A DNA stretch of 64,000 bases from Fuscovulum sp. (GCA_035192965.1 CP136571.1:3897666-3961665); one strand, 5' to 3'. Shown: positions 16,034-25,115, counted from the first letter of the stretch. The notes: generated by a model not told the origin, from the letters alone. Made by a program: numbers and translations.

Positions 16034-16387
16034 TTATTCTTCCGCAGGTGCAGCAGCGCGGGCGGCCTTCTTGGCGGCACGCTCGGCCATGGCCTTGCCC
16101 GGCACAGCGGCCTTGAGGTTGCTGCGGGCCTTCTTCGGCATCACGCCAGCTGCTTCCAGCATCCGTGCGATCCGGTCGGTCGGCTGCGCGCCCAGACCGA
16201 TCCAATGCTTGATGCGGTCCATGTCCATCTTCACGCGGTTCTCGTCATCCTTGGCGAGCAGCGGGTTATAGGTGCCCAGCTTTTCCAGGAAACGGCCATC
16301 GCGCGGCATGCGCGAGTCGGTCGCCACGATGGAATAGTGCGGGCGCTTCTTGGAACCGCCACGGGCCAGTCGGATTTTCATAGCCAT
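16034..16387 (-). CDS. rpsP: 30S ribosomal protein S16
   Basis: The 117-residue product has the S16 core KIRLARGGSKKRPHYSIVATDSR and a basic Ala/Lys-rich C-terminal tail that is longer than in enterobacteria. I chose the ATG at 16387 because AAGGAG lies 10 bp upstream; an upstream in-frame start at 16411 would put that sequence inside the gene. A second ATG two codons on (MKIRL) is also possible. First of the rpsP-rimM-trmD run. Confidence 0.95.
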   Translation of the reverse strand: MAMKIRLARGGSKKRPHYSIVATDSRMPRDGRFLEKLGTYNPLLAKDDENRVKMDMDRIKHWIGLGAQPTDRIARMLEAAGVMPKKARSNLKAAVPGKAMAERAAKKAARAAAPAEE

Positions 16388-16439
16388 GATCGTCTTCTCC
16401 TTGGGTATCATAGGCCGCGCATCTGCGCAGCTTCATGGG

Positions 16440-16736
16440 TTATTTCTGTAGTTTCTCGTGATGCCTGATGACTTCGCTGATGATGAAGGTCAGGAATTTC
16501 TTGGCGAACTCCGGGTCCAGATTGGCCTCTTGGGCCAACCGTTCCAGACGTTCGATCTGCCGCGCCTCGCGCGCCGGATCGCTGGGGGGCAGGTCATGCT
16601 CGGCCTTCAGCCGGCCCACCTGCTGCGTGTGCTTGAACCGCTCGGCCAGCGTGTAGACGAGGATCGCATCCAGCCGGTCGATGCTGTCGCGATGCTCTGC
16701 CAGCAGGGTGGCGGCGCGGGTGGCGGCGTCGGTCAT
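16440..16736 (-). CDS. Chorismate mutase (AroQ class)
   Basis: A 98-residue all-helical monofunctional mutase converting chorismate to prephenate for Phe and Tyr synthesis. Residues align with the E. coli AroQ active site at a constant +5 shift: R16, R33, K44, D53, R56 and E57 correspond to R11, R28, K39, D48, R51 and E52. The position equivalent to Q88 is H93. No signal peptide, so it is cytoplasmic and not the periplasmic gamma subclass. It overlaps the upstream GNAT gene by 4 bp and lies in the ffh-rpsP run. Confidence 0.9.
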   Translation of the reverse strand: MTDAATRAATLLAEHRDSIDRLDAILVYTLAERFKHTQQVGRLKAEHDLPPSDPAREARQIERLERLAQEANLDPEFAKKFLTFIISEVIRHHEKLQK

Positions 16737-17260
16737 GCGTGAACCTCGCTGTCAGGGGCGGGATGCCGCCAGATGCCATAAGGGCGCACGCGCCCCTCGT
16801 TCCGGCCTTCGAATATCGCGCCCAGCCGTTCGGCCAGCGCGATGGAACGGATGTTCTCGAAGGCGATCATCGAAATCAGCGGCCCCATGCCCCAGGCCCG
16901 ATAGGCATGTTTGCGTGCGGCCAAGGCGGCCTCATGGGCATAGCCGCGCCCCTCGAACCCGTCGAACAGATGCCACGCCAATTCCGGCTCAGGCCAGCCA
17001 TCGTTCTTGATCACGCCAACGCGCCCGACGAAATCGCCATCCCGCGTTTCCACAGCCCAGAACCCATAGCCGCGCAGCGCCCAATGCCCGATCCCGGCCA
17101 GCAGGATGCGCCAAGCCCCCATCCGGTCATGCTTCCCGCCGATGTATTCGGTGCGCTCCGACTCGCCAAAGGCGACAATCGCCTCAAGATCGCTCTCGCG
17201 GGGTTCGCGCAGCGTCAGACGTTCGGTCGTCAGCGTCGGGATATCAAAGGGCAAGGTCAC
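16733..17260 (-). CDS. GNAT N-acetyltransferase (RimJ/RimL-like), paralogue 1 of 3
   Basis: A 175-residue single-domain acetyltransferase starting with the family pattern TLTTERLTLREPRESDLEAI. The acetyl-CoA loop is in LFDGFEGRGYAHEAALAARKHAYRAWG, followed by FENIRSIALAERLGAIFEG. It shares with the next two genes an LRGYG-type strand (HWALRGYGFWAVE). The substrate is unknown; RimJ-like enzymes act on N-termini of ribosomal proteins or on small molecules. ATGA overlaps on both sides show tight coupling with its neighbours. Confidence 0.85.
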   Translation of the reverse strand: MTLPFDIPTLTTERLTLREPRESDLEAIVAFGESERTEYIGGKHDRMGAWRILLAGIGHWALRGYGFWAVETRDGDFVGRVGVIKNDGWPEPELAWHLFDGFEGRGYAHEAALAARKHAYRAWGMGPLISMIAFENIRSIALAERLGAIFEGRNEGRVRPYGIWRHPAPDSEVHA

Positions 17261-17760
17261 GCCATCCCCCGCAGATCATGCACGATCACCACATCGCCCG
17301 GGTCGATCCCCGGCCGCGCCGGATCAATTCGCCCGCCCAGCCGCAGGCCCAGCGCGATGGATCGCGCATTGCCCGGATCAATGATGTTGGTGATCTCGTC
17401 CCAGCCAAAGCTCCGCCGCACCCAGCCCATCACGGCCCGCGCAGCCTCAAGCGCGTAGCCGCGCCCCTCGGCCTCGGGCACGACGAACCAGCCCAGTTCC
17501 GGCCCCGGATAATCCTCGGCCTGATAGATGCCGACTTCGCCGACATAGGCCCCGCCCACCTCGACAGTGAACGGACCATAGCCCCGCAGCGGCCAAAGCC
17601 CCACTTCAGAAGCCCAGATGCGCCACGCCTCGATGCGCGACAGCGGCCCGCCCTCCCAGACCGACCGATCTGACGCATAGAAGGACGCCCGAGGCTCAAA
17701 GTCCTCTAGGCGCGGCATCCTCAGCGTCAGGCGCTCAGTATGCAAGGTCGGGGCCATCAT
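17257..17760 (-). CDS. GNAT N-acetyltransferase (RimJ/RimL-like), paralogue 2 of 3
   Basis: A 167-residue GNAT protein with the same layout as its neighbours: LHTERLTLRMPRLEDFEP at the start, LRGYGPFTVE in the middle, acetyl-CoA loop VVPEAEGRGYALEAARAVMGWV and the terminal DPGNARSIALGLRLGGRID. It is clearly related to paralogues 1 and 3 but diverged, so the tandem duplication is old and the specificities may differ. It overlaps both flanking genes by 4 bp. Confidence 0.85.
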   Translation of the reverse strand: MMAPTLHTERLTLRMPRLEDFEPRASFYASDRSVWEGGPLSRIEAWRIWASEVGLWPLRGYGPFTVEVGGAYVGEVGIYQAEDYPGPELGWFVVPEAEGRGYALEAARAVMGWVRRSFGWDEITNIIDPGNARSIALGLRLGGRIDPARPGIDPGDVVIVHDLRGMA

Positions 17761-18299
17761 GCCTGCCCCTCCGGCCCGAAGCGATAAACCGATCCGACCT
17801 CAACCCAGGCCGGCACGCGGCCCGCGATTTCCTGCCCGCCCAGCCGCCGCGCAATCGCATGCGATGCGGCATTGTCGCGATGAACCATCGCAACCGCCAT
17901 CGGCAACCGCAGCCGCCCGAACACCCAGTCGCGCAGAGCAAGCGCGGCCTCGGTGGCCAGCCCCCGGCCCTCGGCTGCCGCCGTCCACAGCGACCAGGTC
18001 AGTTCCACCTCGCCGCCGTCTTCCCATTGCATCGGCCCGAAATGGCCTACGGGCTGCCCCGTCGCGCGATACTCGGCGATCAGCCGCCCGAACCCGCGCA
18101 GCACCCAATGCCCAAAGAATGACGCGAACTGCTCCGCCGCCTCATGCGGCTTCTTCACCCCACCGGTGAACACGGTGCGCGGCGACAGGCGATAGTCACG
18201 AAACACCGGCCAATCAGATGCCTGCGGCCCACGCAGCACCAACCGCTCTGTCTCCAGAACGGGCAGTCCGGTCAGCTGGGGCGCAGCAGGCAGGGTCAT
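17757..18299 (-). CDS. GNAT N-acetyltransferase (RimJ/RimL-like), paralogue 3 of 3
   Basis: A 180-residue GNAT protein, directly after ffh with a 4-bp overlap. Motifs: LETERLVLRGPQASDWPVF, HWVLRGFGRLIAEYRATG, acetyl-CoA loop WTAAAEGRGLATEAALALRDWV, and HRDNAASHAIARRLGGQ. It has the longest N-terminus of the three. Its location between ffh and rpsP suggests that it is expressed with the translation machinery, but this does not establish a ribosomal substrate. Confidence 0.85.
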   Translation of the reverse strand: MTLPAAPQLTGLPVLETERLVLRGPQASDWPVFRDYRLSPRTVFTGGVKKPHEAAEQFASFFGHWVLRGFGRLIAEYRATGQPVGHFGPMQWEDGGEVELTWSLWTAAAEGRGLATEAALALRDWVFGRLRLPMAVAMVHRDNAASHAIARRLGGQEIAGRVPAWVEVGSVYRFGPEGQA

Positions 18300-19792
18300 T
18301 TCTTCTTCATCAGCCCAGACAGGCCCGAAGGCAGGCTCATCCCGCGCGGCATCCCGGGGAAGCCGCCGCCCTGACCCAGGCCCTGCTTCATCCCGCGCGC
18401 CGCTTCTTCCAGCTGTTCGGGCGTCATCTTGCTGGGATCCGGCAGCCCGCCCTTGCCCATCATCTGCTTGAGGGCCTGCTTCATCATGCCCCCCTTGCCC
18501 ATCTTCTTCATCATCTCGGCCATCTGCTTGTGCTGCTTCAGCAGCCGGTTCAGATCGGCCACGTCCAGCCCGGCCCCTGCCGCGATCCGCTTCTTCCGGC
18601 TCGCCTGCAACATGTCGGGATTGGCGCGTTCCTTCTTGGTCATCGCCTGAATCAGCGCGATCTGCCGCTTCAGCATCTTGTCGTCGATGCCCGCCTCGGC
18701 GGCAGCGGCCTGCATCTTGCCCATGCCGGGCATCATGCCCATCAGGCCCTGCATGCCGCCCATCTTGACCATCTGCTCCAGCTGCATCCGCAGATCGTTC
18801 ATGTTGAACAGCCCCTTCTGGAACCGTTTCATCATGCGCTCTGCCTGCTCGGCCTCGAACGTCTCCTGCGCCTTCTCGACCAGCGCGACAATGTCGCCCA
18901 TGCCAAGAATACGGCCCGCCACGCGATCGGCCTCGAAGGTCTCGATCGCGTCCATCTTCTCGCCAAGACCGACGAACCGGATCGGCTTGCCCGTCACCGC
19001 CCGCATGGACAGTGCGGCACCGCCGCGCCCGTCGCCATCCATCCGCGTCAGCACCACGCCAGAAATGCCGACCTTGCCGTCGAACTCGGTCGCCACATTC
19101 ACCGCGTCCTGGCCCGTCAGGCCATCGACCACCAGCAGCACTTCGCGCGGCTGGGCGATGTCACGCACCGCCTGCACCTCGTCCATAAGCACTTCGTCGA
19201 TGTGCAACCGGCCGGCGGTATCCAGGAACAGCACGTCATAGCCGCCCAGATTGGCCTGCGTCTTGGCGCGCTTGGCAATCTGCACCGCAGACTCGCCCTT
19301 GACGATGGGCAGGCTGTCCACGCCGATCTGCGCGCCGAGGATGGCCAACTGCTCCATCGCGGCCGGGCGGTTGGTATCGAGCGAGGCCAGCAGAACCCGC
19401 TTGCCGTTACGCTCTTTCAACCGCTTGGCCAGCTTGGCCGTGGTCGTGGTCTTCCCCGACCCCTGCAAACCCACCATCAGGATCGTGGCCGGCGGATTGT
19501 CGATCTTCAGCGCATCGGGTTCGCCATCCCCGGCCAGAACGCGGATCAGCTCGTCATGGACGATCTTCACCACCATCTGCCCCGGCGTGACCGACTTGGT
19601 CACCGCCACGCCCGTGGCCTTGTCCTGCACCCGCTTGACGAAATCCCGCGCCACAGGCAGCGACACGTCCGCCTCCAGCAGCGCCACCCGCACCTCGCGC
19701 AGCGCGGTCACGACATCGGCCTCGCTCAACGCCCCGGCCTTGGTCAGGCGGTCGAAAACACCACCAAGGCGTTCTGACAGGCTCTCGAACAT
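18296..19792 (-). CDS. ffh: Signal recognition particle GTPase Ffh
   Basis: A 498-residue SRP54 homologue: N-domain helices from MFESLSERLGGVFDRL, GTPase G1 loop GLQGSGKTTTTAKLA, DTAGRL, TRMDGDGRGGAALS, then a methionine-rich M domain (many MM, GMM and MKK runs, residues of about 330-498) that binds 4.5S RNA and signal peptides. The frame is open 23 codons upstream, but the ATG at 19792 matches the conserved N-terminus and has CGGAGGG before it. It leads the ffh-GNAT-GNAT-GNAT-AroQ-rpsP run. Confidence 0.97.
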   Translation of the reverse strand: MFESLSERLGGVFDRLTKAGALSEADVVTALREVRVALLEADVSLPVARDFVKRVQDKATGVAVTKSVTPGQMVVKIVHDELIRVLAGDGEPDALKIDNPPATILMVGLQGSGKTTTTAKLAKRLKERNGKRVLLASLDTNRPAAMEQLAILGAQIGVDSLPIVKGESAVQIAKRAKTQANLGGYDVLFLDTAGRLHIDEVLMDEVQAVRDIAQPREVLLVVDGLTGQDAVNVATEFDGKVGISGVVLTRMDGDGRGGAALSMRAVTGKPIRFVGLGEKMDAIETFEADRVAGRILGMGDIVALVEKAQETFEAEQAERMMKRFQKGLFNMNDLRMQLEQMVKMGGMQGLMGMMPGMGKMQAAAAEAGIDDKMLKRQIALIQAMTKKERANPDMLQASRKKRIAAGAGLDVADLNRLLKQHKQMAEMMKKMGKGGMMKQALKQMMGKGGLPDPSKMTPEQLEEAARGMKQGLGQGGGFPGMPRGMSLPSGLSGLMKKK

Positions 19793-20126
19793 GGCGACCC
19801 TCCGGGTTCGTTGCGAAAAACCGGATATGGGGGTCCGGCAGCGGAATTGTGACCCACGCAAAGCGAAAAGGCACCCGTGGGCGCAACGCGCTGACGGATG
19901 GCGATCCCCGCATATGCGACGGGACCGGAAGCGCAGGCCTCCGGGGAATTACCGGGGGCGATACGCCCACCCGCCCGCCGAGTCAACCCCGCCCTCTGGC
20001 CCGCCCTCTGGCCCGCCCCCAGGCCCACGCTCAGCCGCACCAGCCCGCGCAACCGGGAATTGCCTCTTGCAATCCCCTGTGCATCGCCGCCAGATTAACC
20101 CTCACATTGTTCACGGACGCACAGCT
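19793..20126. other. Divergent intergenic region between ffh and the LysR gene
   Basis: 334 bp without a supportable gene. Open frames here are unconvincing continuations of reading frames from the flanks. The only structure seen is a short tandem repeat at 19988-20023. Promoters for ffh and the LysR gene must lie here, but I could not place them with confidence. Confidence 0.5.
19988..20023. repeat. Three tandem 12-bp units
   Basis: CCCGCCCTCTGG occurs twice in direct succession (19988-19999 and 20000-20011), followed by a degenerate third unit CCCGCCCCCAGG (20012-20023). This is a minor slippage-type repeat in the intergenic space. Confidence 0.8.
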
Positions 20127-21011
20127 ATGGGCATTGATACCTGGGATGAAATTCGCACCGCCTATCAGGTGGCGCGCCTTGGCACTGTTTCCGGCGCGGC
20201 CGAGGTTCTGGGGGTCCACCACGCCACCGTGATCCGCCATATCGACGCGCTGGAAAAGCGCCTCGGCACCCGCCTGTTCCAGCGCCACGCGCGGGGCTAC
20301 ACCCCGACCGAGGCCGGGCATGACCTGCTGTCAGTCGCCCAGACCACGGATGAACAATTCGCCCAGTTGGCCTCTCGCATCAAAGGCATCGGCGAAACGG
20401 TGGCGGGCGAACTCGTCATCACCTCCATCTCGGGCGTGGCCGATCTGCTGGTCCCCATCCTCGCGCGGTTCCAGACCGAATATCCTGCCGTGATCCTGCG
20501 CTTCCTCACCGATATGCGCGTCTTCCGCCTGGATTATGGCGAGGCGCATGTCGCCATCCGCGCCGGTGCCGCACCGGAAGAACCCGACAACGTGGTCCAA
20601 CCCCTCGTCCGCATGCGCACCGGCCTTTACGCCGCGCGCAGCTATGTCGAACGCCACGGCCTGCCCGCCTCGGAAGCCGACCTCATCGCCCACAGCTTCG
20701 TCGGCAATGACAGCGCCGAAAGCCGCGCGCCCTTCAACCGCTGGCTCCGCGCCATCGTCCCGCCTGAAAACATCCGCTTCCGCGCCACCGAAATGGCCGC
20801 GATGGAAGCCGCCATCCGTGCCGGGCTCGGCATCGGCTTTCTCTCGGCCTTCAAGACCGCCAATGACCCCGACCTGGTCGAGATCATGCCCCCCCGCCCC
20901 GAATGGGATGCGCCCTTGTGGATCGTCACCCATGTCGATCTGCACCGCACCCGCAAGGTGCAGGCCTTCCTCACCGTCCTGAAGGACGCAGCAAAATCCT
21001 GGTCGGTATGA
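20127..21011 (+). CDS. LysR-family transcriptional regulator
   Basis: The 294-residue protein has an N-terminal HTH (TAYQVARLGTVSGAAEVLGVHHATVIRHIDALEKRLGTRLF) and a LysR substrate-binding domain with a periplasmic-binding-protein fold. The frame is open far upstream, but the HTH begins just after the ATG at 20127. It is followed after 7 bp by a DMT transporter gene on the same strand, which is the likely target or partner. The inducer is unknown. Confidence 0.88.
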   Translation: MGIDTWDEIRTAYQVARLGTVSGAAEVLGVHHATVIRHIDALEKRLGTRLFQRHARGYTPTEAGHDLLSVAQTTDEQFAQLASRIKGIGETVAGELVITSISGVADLLVPILARFQTEYPAVILRFLTDMRVFRLDYGEAHVAIRAGAAPEEPDNVVQPLVRMRTGLYAARSYVERHGLPASEADLIAHSFVGNDSAESRAPFNRWLRAIVPPENIRFRATEMAAMEAAIRAGLGIGFLSAFKTANDPDLVEIMPPRPEWDAPLWIVTHVDLHRTRKVQAFLTVLKDAAKSWSV

Positions 21012-21018
21012 GCGCGGC

Positions 21019-21906
21019 GTGACCCTGACAGACCAAGGTCGCGGGCATCTGGCGATGCTCACCTTCTCGGCCCTCGTGGCAGGGTCGTTCAGCCTTGGCG
21101 CAATGACGGCGCCGCTGATCGACCCGCTGGCGCTGTCGGCGCTCCGCTTCCTGCTGGCGGGCGCGATTGTGGGTGCCGCAGCCTTTGCCACCACCGGCAT
21201 CCGGCGCAGCGCGGCGCAGGCCCCGTGGCGCTACCTGATCCTCGGCGCTCTGCTGGCTGCCTATTTCGTGCTGATGTTCCAAGGCCTGAAAACCGCCGAA
21301 CCCGTCTCTACCGCCGCTGTCTTCACCCTGACCCCGGCGCTGGCGGCGGGGTTCGGCTGGCTCACCCTGCGCCAGCGCCTGACGCGCCGCATGGCACTTG
21401 CACTGGCCATCGGGGCAGTGGGCGCGCTTTGGGTGATCTTCCGCGCCGATCCCCAGCGCTTGCTGGCCCTGCAAATCGGCACGGGCGAGGTGATCTATTT
21501 CGCAGGCTGCGTCGCCCACGCGCTCTATGCGCCCCTCGTGCGCAAGTTCAACCGTGGTGAACCCGCCGTGGTCTTCACCTTCGGGATGATGATCGCAGGC
21601 TGGCTGATCCTGACCGTGGCCGGCGCGCCTGCCATCCTTGCCACCGATTGGCCCGCCCTGCCGGCCATCGTCTGGATCACACTGGTCTATACGGCGGTCT
21701 TCGCCAGCGCCGCCACCTTCGTTCTGCTGCAATTCGCCACCCTGCACCTGCCGGCGGCCAAGGTCATGGCCTATACCTATCTGGTGCCAAGCTGGGTGAT
21801 CCTGTGGGAAATCGCCCTGGGCCGCAGCGCGCCCCCCGCCCTCATCCTCGGCGGTGTCGCGCTGTCCATCCTTGCCCTGCTGCTGCTTCTAAAAGACGAA
21901 GGCTGA
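21019..21906 (+). CDS. DMT-superfamily transporter (EamA type)
   Basis: A 295-residue membrane protein with about ten hydrophobic segments in two homologous EamA halves; the conserved PLALSALRFLLAGAIVG and TPALAAGFGWLTLRQRLTRRM stretches are typical. It probably exports a metabolite or amino acid. The reading frame begins with GTG at 21019, 7 bp after the LysR stop; the first ATG, at 21055, would remove 12 residues. An ATG at 21008 leads to an immediate stop. It probably forms one transcript with the LysR gene. Confidence 0.82.
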   Translation: MTLTDQGRGHLAMLTFSALVAGSFSLGAMTAPLIDPLALSALRFLLAGAIVGAAAFATTGIRRSAAQAPWRYLILGALLAAYFVLMFQGLKTAEPVSTAAVFTLTPALAAGFGWLTLRQRLTRRMALALAIGAVGALWVIFRADPQRLLALQIGTGEVIYFAGCVAHALYAPLVRKFNRGEPAVVFTFGMMIAGWLILTVAGAPAILATDWPALPAIVWITLVYTAVFASAATFVLLQFATLHLPAAKVMAYTYLVPSWVILWEIALGRSAPPALILGGVALSILALLLLLKDEG

Positions 21907-21966
21907 TCACGGCCCCGGCGGTGCAGGGGGGCCGTCTGCCCCCCTCGGCGCTGCGCGCCTCACCCC

Positions 21967-22058
21967 CCGAGGATATTTTTCCAGAGAAGATATCAAGCAG
22001 CACGAATTCCCCTCTTCTCTGCCGCAAATATCCCCGGGGGTCCGGGGGTGGAACCCCC
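21967..22058. repeat. Dispersed intergenic repeat, two inverted arms (copies 3 and 4)
   Basis: Arm 3 (+ strand, 21969-21990) is CGAGGATATTTTTCCAGAGA plus AG. Arm 4 (- strand, from 22033 down to 22012) is GGGATATTTGCGGCAGAGAA plus GA. The minus-strand copy extends into the same C/G-rich block as seen at 2986-3005. The arms are inverted around about 25 bp and could form a long stem at the convergent 3' ends of the transporter and aldehyde dehydrogenase genes. Confidence 0.75.
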
Positions 22059-22143
22059 GCGCCCGAGCCGAAGCGCGGCACGCGCGCAGGCGAGACAAAG
22101 GTCTTGCGGGCAAGGCCGCCCCGGCCTTGCCCGCGCAATAAGA

Positions 22144-23649
22144 TCAGCGCAACTCGGCAGGCAACAGCGCTTCGGGCAGGTTCTGATAGCTTACCGGGCG
22201 CAGCCAGCGGCGGATCGCCATGGTCCCCACACTCGTCGCGCCGAAACTGGTCGAGGCGGGGTAAGGCCCGCCATGGACCATCGCCTCGCAAACCTCGACA
22301 CCAGTGGGGAAGCCATTGGCCAACACCCGCCCCGCCTTGCGCTCCAGCACCGGCATCAGCCGCCGCGCCAGATCGGTGTCGGCGTCGTCCATCTGCAAGG
22401 TGCAGGTCAACTGCCCCTCCAAGGACCGCGCCACCGCCTCCATCTGCGCGAAATCCGCCACCCGCACGATCAGGCCCAGCGGCCCAAACACCTCTTCGCC
22501 CAGCGCGTGATTGGCCAGCCAGTCTTTCCCCGTCACCTCGAACAGCGCGGGCGTCGCACTGCGGCCGTCGCAAGGCGTGTGCAGCACATCGCGCACGCCG
22601 CCCACCGCCGCGATCCGGTCGCGCCCGGCGCGATAGGCCGATGCGATGCCCTCGGTCAGCATCACCTGCGCGGCCACTGCCGCCAGCGCCTCACGCGCGG
22701 CGGCGACGAAGCCCTCCGCCTCCGGCCCGTCGATCACCAGCAGGATACCGGGATTGGTGCAGAACTGCCCCGCCCCCATCGTGAGCGACCCGGCCCAGCC
22801 CTTAGCCACCGCTGCCCCCCGCGCCGCCAAGGCGGCCGGCAGCAGGAACACCGGGTTCACCGACCCCAATTCGCCATAGAACGGGATCGGCACATCACGC
22901 CGCGCGCACAGATCAAACAGCGCCCGCCCACCCGCAAGCGATCCGGTAAACCCGACCGCCGTGATCAGCGGATGGGTCACCAGCGCCACGCCCAGATCAT
23001 TGCCGACCCCCTGGATCAGGCTGAACACCCCCGGATGCACACCGCAGGCCGCCACAGCCGCCGCCACCGCCTGCGCCACGATCTCGCCCGTGCCGGGATG
23101 GGCCAGATGCCCCTTCACCACCACCGGGCACCCCGCCGCCAAGGCCGAGGCCGTGTCGCCCCCCGCCGTGGAAAACGCCAAGGGAAAGTTCGACGCCCCG
23201 AACACCGCCACCGGCCCCACCGGGCGCTGCATCAGCCGGATATCCGGGCGCGGCAAAGGCTGGCGATCGGGCAACGCCGCGTCATGGCGCAGGTCAAGGA
23301 AAGCCTCTGACAGGATATGCCGCGCGAACAGCCGCAGCTGCCCCGTGGTGCGCCCCCGCTCCCCCTCCAGCCGCGCTGTGGGCAAGCCGGTCTCGGCGGT
23401 GCCGATGGCGGTCAACTCCGCGCCGCGCGCCTCGATCTCATCCGCGACCCGCTCCAGAAACGCCGCGCGCTCGGCCCGCGTCAGCGCGGAATAGGACCAG
23501 AACGCCGCTTCCGCTGCCTGCACGGCGCGGTCCACCTCGGCGGCGCCGCCGCTGGCAAAGACCTGCCCCGCCCCGCTTGCAGGGGTCGAGGTGAAGGTCG
23601 CCCCGCCCCCAACCCATTCCCCGGCAATCAGATGTTTTCCGTTCAGCAT
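22144..23649 (-). CDS. NADP-dependent aldehyde dehydrogenase (2,5-dioxovalerate dehydrogenase type)
   Basis: A 501-residue ALDH. The general base Glu lies in FYGELGSVNPVFLLP and the nucleophile Cys in GAGQFCTNPGILL; both fit the ALDH_F11-like branch that oxidises alpha-ketoglutaric semialdehyde in sugar-acid degradation. The NAD(P)-fold loop GFTGSLAGGRALFDL is present. No sugar-acid pathway gene is adjacent, so the substrate rests on family similarity alone. It converges with the transporter gene across the repeat region. Confidence 0.82.
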   Translation of the reverse strand: MLNGKHLIAGEWVGGGATFTSTPASGAGQVFASGGAAEVDRAVQAAEAAFWSYSALTRAERAAFLERVADEIEARGAELTAIGTAETGLPTARLEGERGRTTGQLRLFARHILSEAFLDLRHDAALPDRQPLPRPDIRLMQRPVGPVAVFGASNFPLAFSTAGGDTASALAAGCPVVVKGHLAHPGTGEIVAQAVAAAVAACGVHPGVFSLIQGVGNDLGVALVTHPLITAVGFTGSLAGGRALFDLCARRDVPIPFYGELGSVNPVFLLPAALAARGAAVAKGWAGSLTMGAGQFCTNPGILLVIDGPEAEGFVAAAREALAAVAAQVMLTEGIASAYRAGRDRIAAVGGVRDVLHTPCDGRSATPALFEVTGKDWLANHALGEEVFGPLGLIVRVADFAQMEAVARSLEGQLTCTLQMDDADTDLARRLMPVLERKAGRVLANGFPTGVEVCEAMVHGGPYPASTSFGATSVGTMAIRRWLRPVSYQNLPEALLPAELR

Positions 23650-23747
23650 GGCCCGGCCTCTTCTGCAATGCGTTGCACGTCGCGTTCAAAGCCCAAATGC
23701 CAGCTTATCCGCCCAAGGAAAAGGCCGGACCGACCGATCGCCCTGCC

Positions 23748-24800
23748 CTAGCCGCGCCGGGGTTCGGTTTCACCCGCCGCAAGGGTGGGGTCCATCCCGC
23801 CCTTCAGCCCGGCACTGCCATAGAGCCGCCGATGCCAGGCCGCAGGCATCCGCCCATGCAGCCATTGCCCCATCCCCAGCAAGAACAGCCCGGCCAGCAC
23901 TGGCAAACCCAGCCCCAGCCCCATCAGCGCCCAGATCTGCGTCACGCCCAGCCGCAACGCCGCCAGCAGCACAATGAAATGCAGAAAATAGATCATCATC
24001 GACAGAAAGGCGATGTTCACAGGCACGGGCGGCACCTCTGTGCGCAGCGCCACCAGCAGGATCATCAACGCGAAAGCCGCCGTCAGGAACGGAAACTCCG
24101 GCGGCGCAAAGATGCTCAGCCCGAACAGATCCAGCGACAGCGCCGCCTCGCCCAGCCGCAGCAGCGCCAGCCCGCCCAGCACCGCCCAGGCCTGCCCGGC
24201 ACTCGGCAACCAGCCCATCCCGCGCCGGCGGATACGGTCGGCCACCAGATAGCCGATCACCACAAAGGGGAACTCGAAGAACACCCCGTTGCGCCATGTG
24301 TGCATCGACAAGGTCGCGTCTGAAAAGAAATCCACGCCCTGCAACGTCGTGCCGCACAGCAGAAAGATCAGCCCCAGCCAGATCAGCCAGCGCCGCCCCC
24401 GGCGATCATCCCCCGCCAGCAGCAGCACCACCCGCAACACCACCAGCGCCAGCATCAGCGCCGCCATGTACCACAGATGGATCGGCCCGAAGATCAGGTC
24501 CTGCACCACCGTGCCAAGCGTCGGGTCCTGCGGCCACCAGACCGGCAAATACAGCACGGTCCACAGCAGATAGAACAAGCCCAGCCGGATCAACCACGCC
24601 CGCGCGCGGCCATGGTGAAAGGTCGAATGGAACAGGAATCCCGAAACCACCGCAAATGTCGGCACCACCGTCCGCACCAGCCCCTGCCCAAGGACATAGG
24701 CGACCACGCCCCCCTGCAAGGTCAGCAGCGTCGCATGCGCCCAGACCACACCCGCGGCGATGATCAACTTCAGCACATCAATGGAATGAATTCTGGGCAT
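23748..24800 (-). CDS. Membrane acyltransferase family 3 protein
   Basis: A 350-residue integral membrane protein with about ten hydrophobic segments. The N-terminus MPRIHSIDVLKLIIAAGVVWAHA carries the conserved R-x10-H-type acyltransferase-3 motif, in which the His is thought catalytic. Members O-acetylate or succinylate surface polysaccharides. The C-terminal region ends in a basic loop. It is not in an obvious polysaccharide cluster; the GT14/sulfotransferase pair lies more than 20 kb away. Confidence 0.8.
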   Translation of the reverse strand: MPRIHSIDVLKLIIAAGVVWAHATLLTLQGGVVAYVLGQGLVRTVVPTFAVVSGFLFHSTFHHGRARAWLIRLGLFYLLWTVLYLPVWWPQDPTLGTVVQDLIFGPIHLWYMAALMLALVVLRVVLLLAGDDRRGRRWLIWLGLIFLLCGTTLQGVDFFSDATLSMHTWRNGVFFEFPFVVIGYLVADRIRRRGMGWLPSAGQAWAVLGGLALLRLGEAALSLDLFGLSIFAPPEFPFLTAAFALMILLVALRTEVPPVPVNIAFLSMMIYFLHFIVLLAALRLGVTQIWALMGLGLGLPVLAGLFLLGMGQWLHGRMPAAWHRRLYGSAGLKGGMDPTLAAGETEPRRG

Positions 24801-24997
24801 CAGGATCGGCTAACCGGGAAATGGGGCAAAAATTCGAAACCCATTCCTCGCCCGTGCCGTCATCGCCTGCAACGGCCAACGCCCCACGCCACGCGCCCAT
24901 GCCGGAAAACCGCGCATCAGGCCACCCAAGGCAATCTTCATTCTGGCTTGCTTGTTCAACATCTCATCCGATTCTGAACGGTCGTCAGTCGGTAGGA

Positions 24998-25074
24998 TGG
25001 CGGACCCGGAGCGATTCGAACGCCCGACCCTCAGATTCGTAGTCTGATGCTCTATCCAGCTGAGCTACGGGTCC
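24998..25074 (-). tRNA. tRNA-Arg (anticodon ACG), CCA encoded
   Basis: The minus strand folds into a full cloverleaf: acceptor GGACCCG/CGGGTCC with discriminator G, D-stem GCTC/GAGC, anticodon stem TCAGA/TCTGA with loop CTACGAA (anticodon ACG, 25040-25038), five-base variable loop, T-stem GGGCG/CGCTC with loop TTCGAAT. The 3' CCA is encoded (24998-25000). The ACG wobble A is normally edited to inosine by TadA. No integrase gene or duplicated 3' end was seen beside it. Confidence 0.97.
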
Positions 25075-25086
25075 ATCGTGGGGCAG

Positions 25087-25115
25087 CGTTTAGCCCCGGT
25101 CATTCGGGGGTGCAA
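25087..25115 (-). promoter_or_regulatory. Promoter of tRNA-Arg
   Basis: Minus strand -35 TTGCAC (25115-25110), 17-bp spacer, -10 TAAACG (25092-25087), placing transcription start a few bases before the tRNA 5' end at 25074. The spacer itself contains an inverted repeat, CCCCG and CGGGG. Confidence 0.65.
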
